The notes under the pieces: generated by a model
Told to the model about the DNA's origin: nothing
Databases searched by the model: none
Seen by the model: only the letters and a program-made list of their open reading frames with translations
Made by a program: the position numbers and the translations under genes
DNA from: Brevibacillus panacihumi
GTDB lineage: Bacteria; Bacillota; Bacilli; Brevibacillales; Brevibacillaceae
Direction: 5' to 3'
Assembly: GCF_003710985.1 (NCBI RefSeq)
Contig: NZ_RHHT01000045.1
Coordinates: forward strand, 1-64,000
DNA length: 64,000 nt
Part shown: positions 8,513 through 17,633 of the stretch, one piece after another
How positions within the stretch are numbered: the stretch's first letter is position 1
How the letters are laid out: every line of letters starts with the position of its first letter

Positions 8513-9760
8513 TCCTTGCTGATCCAAGCCTCGCAAAAGCCCCAGGGCAAGAAGCCCCATCAAGATACAGGCGGTGGCTCCCGCTCCCAGCAATCCGCGA
8601 ACTCCTAAAACGGGAATCAAAACGCCACAGACTGCTGCCCCTGCCGGCATCCCGGTCCCTGTGATCGTACGGATGCTGGTCATAACCCTTCCCAGCAAAT
8701 GATCCGGCACATGATTTTGCAGGTAGCTGCGGTAGAGAATGTTATACGGCGAAAAGCTCAATCCGGCAATCCCCATCGCGAGCATGGCGACCTCCAGTCT
8801 TGGAAACAAAGCCAACGGGAGTGTCGCCAATCCCCAGAGGACAATGATTCCGCCAAGCGTTACCCCTGTAGCCAGCTTCCAGCGAATGGCAGTAAACAGC
8901 AATGATCCCAACAAGGCGCCTACGGCCAGTGAAGACCAAAGCATTCCCAAGCCCACTGGCCCTGCTGCCAAATCCTTGTTGGCGTATAAAGGCAAGGCGA
9001 CCTCGACTGGCCCGTATCCCATATTGAACAAAAAAGTAAAGATAACCAGCAGCAGCATTTCCTTGCGGCCAAACAAAAAGCGATACCCAACGCGCATATC
9101 AGCTAGCAAGGAGCGTAAGAACGGACCTATTTTCTTTGCCGTGGCCCCCGATGAGGCTTCCTGATCTTGCACCTGATGGGAAACAATCTGTCTCGGCAGC
9201 CGCGAAAAACAGAAAGCGCAGATAAAGAAGCTGACAGCATTGAGAATTAGCACATTGGCGGGTCCGATCCACCCGATCAGCACACCTGCCATGGCAGGCC
9301 CCAACATGTAGACGATCTGCCACTGACTTTCCATGACTCCATTAGCCTTTACCAGCAGCTCCTTTTTCGGGACGAGCCGCGGCAATAAGGTCTGGGCACC
9401 AGCCGAGCTCATGGGTGACAAAATCCCAGCGCATACAACCAGTATGTAAACGGACAGGAGCGGAACCTGTTCCATCTGCAGCAGCGCAACAAGACCGAAA
9501 AAAATCACGCCTCGCCCTACATTATCCACGACAATCAATTTTTTGCGGTCATAACGGTCCAGCAGCACGCCTGCAACCAATCCGGCAAAAACCGCTGGCA
9601 GCATATACGCCATGATGATGCCGCCCATCGCCACAGGGGACTGGGTTCTTTCCATTACGAACCAGCTTAGCGCCATCCAGCCCATTTGATCGCCCAGGCC
9701 AGACAGAAACAGACCGAGCCAATACCAGCGGAAGGGCCGCTGAAGCCATAGCTCCTTCAT
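8426..9760 (-). CDS. MFS transporter, DHA3-like exporter
   Basis: This is a 12-helix major facilitator of 444 residues. The start MKELWLQRPFRWYWLGLFLSG is followed by loop 2-3 LLDRYDRKKLIVVDN (motif A, D-R-x-x-R-K) and the mid-protein repeat YNILYRSYLQNHVPDHLLGRVM typical of macrolide-type exporters. The frame reaches 9811, but the ribosome site AAAGGGGAATTC marks the ATG at 9760. The last 25-30 residues are hydrophilic and come from the stretch overlapping the SDR gene. The exported substrate is unknown. Confidence 0.88.
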   Translation of the reverse strand: MKELWLQRPFRWYWLGLFLSGLGDQMGWMALSWFVMERTQSPVAMGGIIMAYMLPAVFAGLVAGVLLDRYDRKKLIVVDNVGRGVIFFGLVALLQMEQVPLLSVYILVVCAGILSPMSSAGAQTLLPRLVPKKELLVKANGVMESQWQIVYMLGPAMAGVLIGWIGPANVLILNAVSFFICAFCFSRLPRQIVSHQVQDQEASSGATAKKIGPFLRSLLADMRVGYRFLFGRKEMLLLVIFTFLFNMGYGPVEVALPLYANKDLAAGPVGLGMLWSSLAVGALLGSLLFTAIRWKLATGVTLGGIIVLWGLATLPLALFPRLEVAMLAMGIAGLSFSPYNILYRSYLQNHVPDHLLGRVMTSIRTITGTGMPAGAAVCGVLIPVLGVRGLLGAGATACILMGLLALGLLRGLDQQGSLAVDQRGGDSLQPVGQEGVELGEERKA

Positions 9761-9889
9761 GCAGAATTCCCCTTTTTTGTAGATTTTGACCTCATTATAG
9801 CGTATTATCATACTTTTTCAATCATTATATTTCAAAAATAGAAAAAAGCTACCGGAACCCTCGTGGTCAAGTTATTTTCTACACGAAAA

Positions 9890-9922
9890 CAAGCCCCCGA
9901 TTTCTACATTCCGGAGGCTTGC
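9890..9922 (-). terminator. intrinsic terminator after the 9931-11145 MFS gene
   Basis: Read on the minus strand, AAGCCTCCG pairs with CGGGGGCTT (one mismatch) and TTGTTTTC follows. It directly follows the MFS stop. Confidence 0.7.
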
Positions 9923-9930
9923 CTTTTCCC

Positions 9931-11145
9931 TTACAATTCTGTTCCGGCTTCTCTTCGCTGCAGTTGGCGTCGGCTCCACAACCAGCCCACACCCGCAACA
10001 ATCCCAAACACAGCCAGCCATACGGAGGAGACGGCGCTTCCGACATGCTCGGCGCCAACGCCCAAAATCAGACAGCTGGCCGAAAAGCTGCCCATCGTCG
10101 CCATCTCCCGGATGGAGAAAACGCGTGCCAGGTATGCTGGATCCGTAAGACGCTGCAGCTTCGTGACAGAAAGAATCGACGAGAGGAACGAAGCGAAGGC
10201 GCAGAACAAGATAGCGACTGCCATCCCTGTGATCGGCTGGATATGGAAGACTGCATAGATACAGATGCCCATCGCCACCAAGGCCCAGCCCTGCGCGACA
10301 GAGAGCTTGTGATCGCTGAACCGGTCCGCCAGCTTGGTGGCGATCACACCTGCGATCACACCGCCAAGTCCGAGCGGGATGTCCAGCAGTCCGAATACGT
10401 ACAAGCCCTCTCCCCGCTCCTGCAAAATGTAGAACATCAGCATGATGTAATAGGCAGCGCAGATTCTCTCCGCCATCTGGTACAGGATCACCCTGCCGAT
10501 CTCTTTTTGCCGGCTGATGTAGCGAAAGCCTTCCTGCAAGCGCTCAAAGAAATGGGCGGATGCCTGCTGCACGCGTTCTGTCACCAAGGGCGGCAAGCGC
10601 AGAAGAATCAAAAGCGATAGAAAATAGCAAGCCGCATCCAGCAGAAAATTATAGCGATAGGAAAACAGGTAGACGAGAATAGCCGCAATCCCTTGGCACA
10701 CGATAATGAGAAAAGAAGTCGTCCCCTGCAAAAGGGAGTTGGCCCCCAGTCGATCTTTTTCTTCGACGGATTGGACGATCGCTACCTGCATGGCGGGCTG
10801 AAAAAAGGCACTGCAGATATTGACCAGCACCAACAGTAAAAAAGCCACCCACAAATAAGCAGATGAAGTAATAAAGAAAAAGAGGCCGACGAGAATGCCG
10901 CGCAGAAAATTGACCACCAGCATGACGCGTTTTTTATTCCAGTTCTCCAGCAGTGGTCCGGAAAAAATACTCGTCAGAACGTATGGGACTTGTCTAAACA
11001 CTGTCCCGGCTGCAAAGGAAAGACCCGACCCGCTCAGGTCATGCAAGAGCCCGACTACCGCGATAAACGTAAATTCATTCCCGATGATATGAACGATATG
11101 AGCCAAATACAGGCGGAGAAAGACGGGATGCTTTAACAGATGCAT
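9931..11145 (-). CDS. MFS transporter
   Basis: This is a major facilitator of 404 residues starting MHLLKHPVFLRLYLAHIVHI. Hydrophobic segments are regularly spaced, with a charged central loop around RLPPLVTERVQQASAHF and loop 8-9 ATKLADRFSDHKL. Sequence features resemble the DHA3/MefA-type drug exporters beside it. The start has only a weak ribosome site (GAGAGG). It diverges from the regulator gene at 11318, whose putative operator lies in the gap, so the two may share control. Substrate unknown. Confidence 0.85.
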   Translation of the reverse strand: MHLLKHPVFLRLYLAHIVHIIGNEFTFIAVVGLLHDLSGSGLSFAAGTVFRQVPYVLTSIFSGPLLENWNKKRVMLVVNFLRGILVGLFFFITSSAYLWVAFLLLVLVNICSAFFQPAMQVAIVQSVEEKDRLGANSLLQGTTSFLIIVCQGIAAILVYLFSYRYNFLLDAACYFLSLLILLRLPPLVTERVQQASAHFFERLQEGFRYISRQKEIGRVILYQMAERICAAYYIMLMFYILQERGEGLYVFGLLDIPLGLGGVIAGVIATKLADRFSDHKLSVAQGWALVAMGICIYAVFHIQPITGMAVAILFCAFASFLSSILSVTKLQRLTDPAYLARVFSIREMATMGSFSASCLILGVGAEHVGSAVSSVWLAVFGIVAGVGWLWSRRQLQRREAGTEL

Positions 11146-11247
11146 AGGAGAACAACCAACCTCTCACCGCTTTTTTCCGTATTGTATCACTTGTCAAAAA
11201 AAATGGGAAAAAGGTTCTTGCCAGGAGAATGATTTAATTGTTACAAT

Positions 11248-11269
11248 ACGTTCAAATAAAACTGAACGT
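11248..11269. promoter_or_regulatory. candidate operator, inverted repeat
   Basis: ACGTTCA and TGAACGT form perfect 7-bp arms separated by 8 bp in the gap between two divergent genes. A third copy of ACGTTCA lies at 11284-11290. This is a plausible site for the winged-helix regulator encoded at 11318. Confidence 0.5.
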
Positions 11270-11317
11270 TTAAATTATGGAACACGTTCAGCATCACTTG
11301 AAGAGAGGTCGATCTCC

Positions 11318-12043
11318 TTGAAGCGTTTTCTTGTCATTGAAACGTTGGACCAATTAAAAGCCATCAGCGATTCGCTGCGCATGGAAATGATTACTCAATT
11401 GGTAAAGGAGGAGTACACCGGCAAGCAATTGGCCAGCCTCCTCTCCCTGTCCCCCTCGAAAGTGCATTATCACCTGAAGGAACTAGAGAGCAACGGTTTT
11501 ATCGAAGTCGTCCGGACAGAAGAAAAGAATGGCATCGTCCAGAAGTTCTTCCGGGCTGTCGCTTACGATTTCAAGGTGAGCGACGCGCTTCTCCCCTCTT
11601 TGCAGGAGGATACGATGCTCTTGCAGGAAGTGATGCTGAACCATTTGCGCACAAGCATCACGCGCCTGTACAATGCGCCAGAGGAATCCTTCCTGCAATT
11701 TGCCGAGCCGCAAATGCGTCCTCCTGCCATCGCCATAAGCTCAGAGGTCAAAGCTCCTCGTGAGGAAATCCGGAAATGGCTCAAAAAATACCAAGCACTG
11801 CTGGATGAATTAGGAGAGATGGACACGCGGTACGAAGCACAGATCGAAGCTGGAGAAATCGAGGATACGGAAGAGATTTTCTATCTCGTCTCGGTCGGCT
11901 TCATGAGCAATGAACGTTACTACGTCGCCGATGATGATTCCTTGCCTGACGATTATGAGCATTCCCCTAGCGAATTCAAGCATTTGACGGATAAAGTCGT
12001 CGTTTCGCGCAAAAAGAAGGGGGATGCAGAGAATGGCAACTAA
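11318..12043 (+). CDS. ArsR-like winged-helix transcriptional regulator
   Basis: The 241 residues open with an ArsR-type HTH: LKAISDSLRMEMITQLV, the helix pair YTGKQLASLLSLSPSKVHYHLKEL and a wing ending in IVQKFFRAVAYDF. The C-terminal 140 residues are mostly helical and acidic, probably a ligand or dimer domain. The start is a TTG at 11318 preceded by GAGAGG. The gene overlaps the following MFS exporter by 11 bp, so it most likely controls that exporter, perhaps also the divergent one. It is similar in layout to YfhK/helix-turn-helix-exporter pairs in Bacillales; the ligand is unknown. Confidence 0.85.
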   Translation: MKRFLVIETLDQLKAISDSLRMEMITQLVKEEYTGKQLASLLSLSPSKVHYHLKELESNGFIEVVRTEEKNGIVQKFFRAVAYDFKVSDALLPSLQEDTMLLQEVMLNHLRTSITRLYNAPEESFLQFAEPQMRPPAIAISSEVKAPREEIRKWLKKYQALLDELGEMDTRYEAQIEAGEIEDTEEIFYLVSVGFMSNERYYVADDDSLPDDYEHSPSEFKHLTDKVVVSRKKKGDAENGN

Positions 12044-13346
12044 TGCAAGCAGCAAGCATGTGCTCTGGAAAAACAGCTCATTCGTACGGCTGTGGTGCGG
12101 CTCCGTACTGTCCGCGCTGGCCGACGGCGCCTTTTTCATTCTGCTCTCCTGGTTTATCGTCGATGTGACCGGGTCGGAAGCGATGCTCGGCACGACACTG
12201 ATCTGCATGTCCATTCCCCGTCTGCTGTTTATGCTGGCTGGCGGGGTCGCTGCCGATCGCTGGAGCCGCAAGTGGATCATGACGCTTTCGATGATTGCGC
12301 GGGGGCTGATCCTGATTGGATTTTGCCTGCTGCTATTGGATGGAAGCGGCGGCTGGCTGCCCTACACCGCCTATTTGATCGCCGCCCTGTTTGGTACGGT
12401 CGATGCCTTCTTCTGGCCTGCACGCAGCTCCATTGTCCCGTTCCTGGTGCCGCGCGAGCAATTAGCCCCGGCCAACAGCCTGATGGAAATATCCCAGCAG
12501 ATCAGCATGGTCTGCGGCCCTTTGGCAGCCGCGTTTTTGATCCAGACGAAAAACTATCCGCTGATGTTTGGGATCTTGGCCATTTCCTTTTTTGCCGGAA
12601 CGGTGTTTATTCTTACCTTGCGCTTGCGGCCGGTACAAGTCGAAGCTGAGACAGACGGGGAATCCGCCTCACAGAAGGACGGGTATTTGCGGGATATCTG
12701 GTACGGCATTCGCTATTCGTTCTCTGTACCGATTCTCTGCATTATTTTGGGTACCTCACTGATCATGAACATGATGTTCTCAGGTCCCATCAATATGGGT
12801 TTGCCGCTGCTGGTCAAGGATCTGGGCTGGGACGGCAGCGCCTACAGCACCCTGGGAATGACGATGGGGATCGGCACGATTCTGGGAGGAATTATTACGG
12901 GGATTTGCAATGGTTTTCGCGGCAGATTTCTCATGATTCCCCTCTTTGTCGGCGTGATGGGGATGGCTACCAGCTCCCTGTTCTTCATGCAGCATCTGGG
13001 CATGGGCCTTTTCTCTATGATCGTGCTGGGAATAACCTTGAGCTTGACCAACATCCCGCTGATCACCTACATCCAGAGCATTGTCCCCGGAAATATGCTC
13101 GGGCGGGTCATGTCCTTGCTTTCTCTTATGTCGATTGGACTTGGGCCAGTCAGCTACGCTATCTGCTCATTCGTGCTGCAAAACAAGCTGGCGACTCCCG
13201 CAACCTTATTATTGGCTGGTGGGGTTGTCTTGGGCCTGATCGGTCTGTCCCTGTATCTGTTTCGGGAATTCCGCAAAATGGAACAGCATCCCAACTGGGT
13301 GCAACCCGTTGCGGTATCCGCAGAATCGACGCAGCTGTCCTCCTGA
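12033..13346 (+). CDS. MFS transporter coupled to the upstream regulator
   Basis: This is a 12-helix major facilitator of 437 residues (MATNASSKHVLWKNSSFVRLW...). Motif A appears as GGVAADRWSRKWIMT, and the mid-repeat ITYIQSIVPGNMLGRVMSLLS is that of DHA3 exporters. Of two in-frame ATGs the second (12033) has the ribosome site AAGGGGG at good distance; the first abuts it. The gene is translationally coupled to the regulator. The likely role is export of a toxic compound sensed by that regulator; this is inference from context. Confidence 0.88.
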   Translation: MATNASSKHVLWKNSSFVRLWCGSVLSALADGAFFILLSWFIVDVTGSEAMLGTTLICMSIPRLLFMLAGGVAADRWSRKWIMTLSMIARGLILIGFCLLLLDGSGGWLPYTAYLIAALFGTVDAFFWPARSSIVPFLVPREQLAPANSLMEISQQISMVCGPLAAAFLIQTKNYPLMFGILAISFFAGTVFILTLRLRPVQVEAETDGESASQKDGYLRDIWYGIRYSFSVPILCIILGTSLIMNMMFSGPINMGLPLLVKDLGWDGSAYSTLGMTMGIGTILGGIITGICNGFRGRFLMIPLFVGVMGMATSSLFFMQHLGMGLFSMIVLGITLSLTNIPLITYIQSIVPGNMLGRVMSLLSLMSIGLGPVSYAICSFVLQNKLATPATLLLAGGVVLGLIGLSLYLFREFRKMEQHPNWVQPVAVSAESTQLSS

Positions 13347-13359
13347 TGAGCACAAAATA

Positions 13360-13399
13360 AAAATGGCACGAGCTTTCTCAAAAGGCTCGTGCCATTTTT
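13360..13399. terminator. strong bidirectional terminator
   Basis: AAAATGGCACGAGC (13360-13373) pairs perfectly with GCTCGTGCCATTTT (13385-13398). It separates the convergent MFS and menC-type genes. Confidence 0.92.
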
Positions 13400-13402
13400 A
13401 AT

Positions 13403-14527
13403 CTACCCTTGAAATGAGGGGCGGAAATGGGCGGTGCGCTGCACGTACTTCCCGACCGCCTTTTGGTTAAGCGCGTACCCGATACCCGGTCCATCCGGTA
13501 CTGCCAGCTCTCCCGGGGCAATCAACTCCACGCCCGGTTCTACGATATCCTCCTCCCAATAGCGGCTGCCTGCCGAGGTATCACCCGGGATCGTAAAGTT
13601 TGGCAAAGAGGTAATGGCAATATTGTGTGCGCGGCCTACGCCGGATTCCAGCATGCCTCCGCACCAGACAGGGATTTGATTTTCTTGGCAGAGATCATGG
13701 ATCTTGCGGGCTTCCGTCAAACCGCCGACACGCCCGATCTTGATATTGATGATGCGGCAGCTGCCCAGCTCGATCGCCTTGCGCGCATCCTCTGCCGTGT
13801 GAATGCTCTCGTCCAGGCAGATCGGCGTGGAAATCTCAGCTTGCAGTTTGGCATGATCGACAATGTCGTCGTGAGCCAGCGGTTGTTCAATCATGATCAA
13901 ACCGTATTGATCCAATTCCTTCATGATGGAGAGATGCTCCAGGGTATATGCGGAGTTGGCGTCTGCCATCAGCGGCACATCGTCGCCAAACTTCTCGCGA
14001 ATCGCCCGGATTACCTGCACATCGAAGCCAGGCTTGATTTTGACCTTGATTTTTTTGTAGCCATCACTCAGAGAGCGTTCTACTTTTGCCAGCACTTCAT
14101 CCACTGTTGGCTCGATGCCGATGCTGACGCCGACATCAATCACTTTCTTGTCTCCGCCCAATGCCTTCGCCAGGGAGATCCCTTTCTGCTTGCAGCTGAG
14201 GTCCCAGATTGCTCCCTCCAGAGCAGACTTCGCCATATTGTTGCGTCGAATCGGCGCGAAGATACGTTCTACCTCTTCCGGCGATTCAATGGAATGAGCA
14301 AAAAGGCGCGGAATCAAGAACTTCTCCAGCATGCTCCAAACCGTATCAGTCGTCTCTTCACTGTAGAAGGGATCCGGCATCGCTACGCTCTCCGCGTACC
14401 CTACCTCGCCATCCCCATACACGCTGACCAGAATAAAGTCTTTCAACGTCGTACTGCCAAAACTCGTCTCAAACCGGAAACGAAGCGGCATCTGCAGGTG
14501 CTGCAGCTCGACACGCTCTATTTTCAT
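13403..14527 (-). CDS. menC: o-succinylbenzoate synthase / N-acylamino acid racemase type enolase
   Basis: This is an enolase-superfamily enzyme of 374 residues. Catalytic residues are visible: the KIKVKIKPG lysine pair, metal ligands in LMADANSAY (Asp), LIMIEQPLA (Glu) and ICLDESIHT (Asp), and the opposite lysine in [11 protein letters not shown]. This set fits the MenC/NAAAR group that dehydrates SHCHC to o-succinylbenzoate for menaquinone and often racemises N-acylamino acids. No other men gene is nearby, so the true role may be either. The ribosome site GGAGAGGAG precedes the ATG at 14527. Confidence 0.85.
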   Translation of the reverse strand: MKIERVELQHLQMPLRFRFETSFGSTTLKDFILVSVYGDGEVGYAESVAMPDPFYSEETTDTVWSMLEKFLIPRLFAHSIESPEEVERIFAPIRRNNMAKSALEGAIWDLSCKQKGISLAKALGGDKKVIDVGVSIGIEPTVDEVLAKVERSLSDGYKKIKVKIKPGFDVQVIRAIREKFGDDVPLMADANSAYTLEHLSIMKELDQYGLIMIEQPLAHDDIVDHAKLQAEISTPICLDESIHTAEDARKAIELGSCRIINIKIGRVGGLTEARKIHDLCQENQIPVWCGGMLESGVGRAHNIAITSLPNFTIPGDTSAGSRYWEEDIVEPGVELIAPGELAVPDGPGIGYALNQKAVGKYVQRTAHFRPSFQG

Positions 14528-14645
14528 TAGGGTTAACTCCTCTCCTATTCGAACCTGCCCAAACGGCGAAATATTCGTTCACTTTCGACAACAATTTCAT
14601 GGTACAACGATCCCTTGCCGAATACAAGATTGCCCTTGAAAGTAG

Positions 14646-14688
14646 AAAAAGCTATCCTGCAGCCGTCTGAGGCGCAAAATAGCTTTTC
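14646..14688 (-). terminator. terminator after codY
   Basis: AAAAAGCTAT (14646-14655) pairs with ATAGCTTTT (14679-14687) around a GC-rich loop. On the minus strand it directly follows codY and ends in a T run. Nothing else is evident in the 170-bp gap to menC. Confidence 0.75.
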
Positions 14689-14700
14689 TTTCATCATGGA

Positions 14701-15477
14701 TCAGGAGGTTTTCCACTTCGCCAATTCGGAAGGGAATTTGTCATTAAGGACTTTGATATAGGTTCCTTTCATCCCCAGTGAACGCGATTCCAGTACACCG
14801 GCACTTGCCAGCTTGCGCAGCGCATTGACGATGACGGACCGTGTAAGACCTGCCTGGTCGGCCAATTGACTGGCTACGAGCAAGCCTTCTTTGGCATCCA
14901 ATTGCTCCATGATTTTTTCGATCGCGATCTGCTCGCTGTATGACAAGGAAGACAGCGCGATTTTGGCAAACGTCTTATCACGCACTTCGTTTTCGATCTG
15001 TTCGGTACGTTGACGAACGATTTTCATTCCGATGACGGTCGCTCCGATTTCGCCCAGGATCAGGTCTTCTGTCTCAAACAGACCGATGGGGCGCAGCAAC
15101 ACAAGGGTACCCAAGCGGCTTCCGCCCGCACTGATCGGTATGACGGTCGTCATCATTTGCGGAAACAAAGCGCGAAGCTCTTGCGGAACGAGACTGTACG
15201 GACTGTTGATCGGCTCATTCGCAATCGTCTGACTCACTTCCAGCAGCTTTTGATTCACTGCAGCCGGAAGCTGGTTGGACTTGCGCTCATCCTCGCTGAG
15301 CAAAATATCCTGATGCAGGCCATTGCCCAGAATCGTGCCGTCTGCCGTAACGATATAGACGTTGGCAGCAATCACTTCTGCGAGCAATCGGGCCAGGTCC
15401 TGATAGCCGACACCGCTTCCACCCATTGTTTTTTGCAGCATCACATTAATCTTTCTCGTCTTTTCTAATAAGTTCAT
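14701..15477 (-). CDS. codY: GTP- and branched-chain amino acid-sensing repressor CodY
   Basis: CodY represses starvation, uptake and biosynthesis genes when GTP and Ile/Leu/Val are high. The N-terminal GAF domain begins MNLLEKTRKINVMLQ. The C-terminal winged helix carries the near-invariant SVIVNALRKLASAGVLESRS and GMKGTYIKVLNDKF. The 258 residues match the family. The frame extends to 15510, but the ribosome site AAGGAGG selects the ATG at 15477. In Bacillus codY ends the xerC-hslVU operon; here it is monocistronic next to sporulation genes, so it is relocated or a second copy. Confidence 0.95.
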   Translation of the reverse strand: MNLLEKTRKINVMLQKTMGGSGVGYQDLARLLAEVIAANVYIVTADGTILGNGLHQDILLSEDERKSNQLPAAVNQKLLEVSQTIANEPINSPYSLVPQELRALFPQMMTTVIPISAGGSRLGTLVLLRPIGLFETEDLILGEIGATVIGMKIVRQRTEQIENEVRDKTFAKIALSSLSYSEQIAIEKIMEQLDAKEGLLVASQLADQAGLTRSVIVNALRKLASAGVLESRSLGMKGTYIKVLNDKFPSELAKWKTS

Positions 15478-15578
15478 ACATGTATTTCCTCCTTGGATTC
15501 TTATGCCCACAGTATTGTCAGAAAAATCCAGGCCTATACATGCAAATCAAAACATTAGAAAGAGACCTATGCAAATGG

Positions 15579-16358
15579 TTAGGAAGGGATTTGTGTCAAT
15601 GTGCGTTTCTCGATCATTTCCGCCAATTCGCTCATCGGAAGCTCCAGATCATCAGCAGACAGATAAAGTCGCTTGTAGCGCTCTTCCAGATCAAATGCAT
15701 GTTCCTGCGCACGCAGATAACCGCGGGCACGTCTGTCCACTTCAAAGAAAATCTCCAGCCCCGTCTCCTCCAAAAAGAAGAAGACATCCAGCTCTTCCAC
15801 ACGCCCGCGCAAAATACCGACTGGCCGGAATTCAAATGCCTGGACAAACGGATACTCTCTTCCCAAATAGCGATTATATTCACAATCCACCTTGTACAAC
15901 TGAAACCCGATGGATTGAATGGCATCCAGCACCTTTTCCATGTAAGGATGCGGGCGCACATCAATAAAATCCGAATCGCCCGGATCCATCGCCATTTTGA
16001 TGTCCAGACCTGTCCGCAAATAGACGGGCTGGCGTCCCATCGTCAGCGGGGTTTGGTAAGGGAGGGTAAAAGAGAAGGGCAAGGCAATCGTCTCATTGGG
16101 GTGGAGCACAATTTTTTCTGTCAAGCGATGTTTGGCTAACACGCATTCTTCTCTTCCCTTTTTCTGGTTTTCTTCCCGCTCATAATGTGTAATGACGTAC
16201 ATGTAAATTTCATCAATTTCCTGTGCCACTTCCCCGCCTGTCAGGTGAATGTCTCCTGTGACCTGATCGCCGGGTACCAGTGAATCCTGCGACAAACGAG
16301 CATCCACTCGGGCTGCTCCGATTCCGACACTAGCCAGCAGTTTTTTAAAAAAAGTCAC
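15579..16358 (-). CDS. spo0M: sporulation control protein Spo0M
   Basis: Spo0M is an arrestin-fold cytoplasmic protein that affects sporulation onset and cell-shape or division proteins in B. subtilis. The start VTFFKKLLASVGIGAARVD, with GGEVAQEIDEIYMYV following, matches Spo0M closely. The open frame begins at 16391, but a GTG at 16358 behind GAGGAGAGG gives the family N-terminus (259 residues). It lies 34 bp downstream of ytrI and is probably in the same operon, which supports a sporulation role. Confidence 0.93.
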   Translation of the reverse strand: MTFFKKLLASVGIGAARVDARLSQDSLVPGDQVTGDIHLTGGEVAQEIDEIYMYVITHYEREENQKKGREECVLAKHRLTEKIVLHPNETIALPFSFTLPYQTPLTMGRQPVYLRTGLDIKMAMDPGDSDFIDVRPHPYMEKVLDAIQSIGFQLYKVDCEYNRYLGREYPFVQAFEFRPVGILRGRVEELDVFFFLEETGLEIFFEVDRRARGYLRAQEHAFDLEERYKRLYLSADDLELPMSELAEMIEKRTLTQIPS

Positions 16359-16392
16359 GGCACGAAACCTCTCCTCTGTAACGATCCTCAAC

Positions 16393-16944
16393 TTACAGCT
16401 TAATGATTTTTTCTGATTGAATATACGAGTGGAACGTAAGAAAGTTTCGGGCCACCGCCTGCCACACCTCTTCCGTTTTCACTTCCGCCGTTACAAATAG
16501 ATGGAGGGTTCGGCTGATCACGACAGTCTTGATGCGCACCTCTGACATGCTGCCGTCCGAGAGAACGTATTCGCGCCTGCGCAGCATCTCATGCAGGACC
16601 TGATGAACCTCTGCCACCTGCTCAACTTTTTTCCCTTTTAAGGATTCGAGATCTTCTTCCATCTTGTCAACGACCTGCACCTCGATGGTCGGGTGAGGCT
16701 TGGGGTCCAACACGGTTACGCGAATCTCTTCAATAACCGTCTCCTGTTTTCTGCGAGATACATGCTGGTTTTTCTTCAGCGACAGATTTTCCTCGTAAAG
16801 CTTCTTATTTTGCAGCTCCAGACTTTGTTTGACCAGCATCATTTCCTCCATCTCGCGGCCATGCATAAACAAGATTGACGCTCCGCCGAGCAGACAGCCG
16901 ATGACAAACAAGGCTATGTATCGCTCCCATGGCCTCCTGCTCAT
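16393..16944 (-). CDS. ytrI: sporulation membrane protein YtrI
   Basis: The protein has 183 residues. One N-terminal membrane segment (about 9-27, YIALFVIGCLLGGASILFM) is followed by a coiled-coil stretch (about 30-60, EMEEMMLVKQSLELQNKKL) and an alpha/beta domain. Together with the overlapping ytrH it matches the ytrHI pair of B. subtilis, which is transcribed by mother-cell sigma-E and needed for efficient sporulation. The start codon overlaps the ytrH stop by 4 bp (ATGA), implying translational coupling. Confidence 0.85.
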   Translation of the reverse strand: MSRRPWERYIALFVIGCLLGGASILFMHGREMEEMMLVKQSLELQNKKLYEENLSLKKNQHVSRRKQETVIEEIRVTVLDPKPHPTIEVQVVDKMEEDLESLKGKKVEQVAEVHQVLHEMLRRREYVLSDGSMSEVRIKTVVISRTLHLFVTAEVKTEEVWQAVARNFLTFHSYIQSEKIIKL

Positions 16945-17252
16945 GATCGCACCTGTACCAGCCAGTGTACACAGATGGTCCCGATGTGAGCGCCCCAGAA
17001 AGCGACGACGATCATGACCATTTGCTTGAGGACGGGAGAGAAATTCCCCATGAGAATTTTTTCGATCTGTAAAAAAGAATCGAATGTCCCTCCCAAGGCT
17101 CCGACGATGCCGAATATTTTCAGTTGAGTAGCAAGCTGAAACATGGACAGCAGCGGTGGCTTATCGGTCAAAAAAGCCCCTATTCCGCCGGAAATGGAGC
17201 CCCCGACAACAATTCCATAGGCTACAAAAAATGTGAGTATGACTTGTGCCAA
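16941..17252 (-). CDS. ytrH: sporulation membrane protein YtrH
   Basis: The protein has 103 residues with about three membrane helices (AQVILTFFVAYGIVVGGSI, IFGIVGALGGTFDSF, MVMIVVAFWGAHIGTICVH). The glycine pattern GGSISGGIGAFLTDKPP is typical of YtrH. The start is a TTG at 17252, chosen because of the excellent ribosome site GGAGGAGG 8 nt away. It is the first gene of a ytrH-ytrI-spo0M unit. Confidence 0.9.
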   Translation of the reverse strand: MAQVILTFFVAYGIVVGGSISGGIGAFLTDKPPLLSMFQLATQLKIFGIVGALGGTFDSFLQIEKILMGNFSPVLKQMVMIVVAFWGAHIGTICVHWLVQVRS

Positions 17253-17369
17253 CCCGCATACCTCCTCCAGACAGCATGACCTATGCTAAAACGTACGCTG
17301 CTTGTCTGACAAATATGATGAATCCCTTGTCCCGGGAAGGTAAGCAGGTAAAGGCGAAAGAAGGGATAA

Positions 17370-17401
17370 AAAGTGACGGCATGCATTCCGCAGCATGCCG
17401 T
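17370..17401 (-). terminator. intrinsic terminator
   Basis: CGGCATGC (17377-17384) and GCATGCCG (17393-17400) form a perfect 8-bp stem; on the minus strand TCACTTTTT follows. It ends the two-gene small-protein unit upstream of ytrH. Confidence 0.8.
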
Positions 17402-17407
17402 ACCTGG

Positions 17408-17632
17408 TCAGCGTCTCTTTCGCTTCATCTTCCCCAGCCTCTTCTGGATTTTTGCAGCGTTCATTACCATCAGGTCCATAAAGAGGTTCACCATATTCGG
17501 GTTTTGCAAAAGCTGGCGAAATACTTCCGGATTCTCCCTGAACCACTTCTCATTCAACTTTACCCAGGCCTTGAAGCCCTCGTTTGACTGATAGTATTGA
17601 TTCAAGCGACGAACAGGTCTGTAGGCACTCAT
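17408..17632 (-). CDS. small basic protein, YlbE-like, function unknown
   Basis: The protein has 74 residues (MSAYRPVRRLNQYYQSNEG...). The segment KWFRENPEVFRQLLQNP is reminiscent of YlbE-like proteins of Bacillales, followed by a hydrophobic helix NMVNLFMDLMVM and a strongly basic tail (KIQKRLGKMKRKRR). No signal peptide. The start ATG is 1 bp after the stop codon of the 32-residue membrane protein, with its ribosome site inside that gene, so the two are coupled. The family assignment is tentative. Confidence 0.65.
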   Translation of the reverse strand: MSAYRPVRRLNQYYQSNEGFKAWVKLNEKWFRENPEVFRQLLQNPNMVNLFMDLMVMNAAKIQKRLGKMKRKRR

Positions 17633-17633
17633 C

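Noticed and set aside
13427-14530. 367-residue open frame on the plus strand
   Set aside because: It is antisense to the menC-type enolase, whose catalytic residues are all present.
14584-14590. Spo0A box TTCGACA upstream of the menC-type gene
   Set aside because: It is a single heptamer with no promoter in suitable position; chance occurrence is likely.
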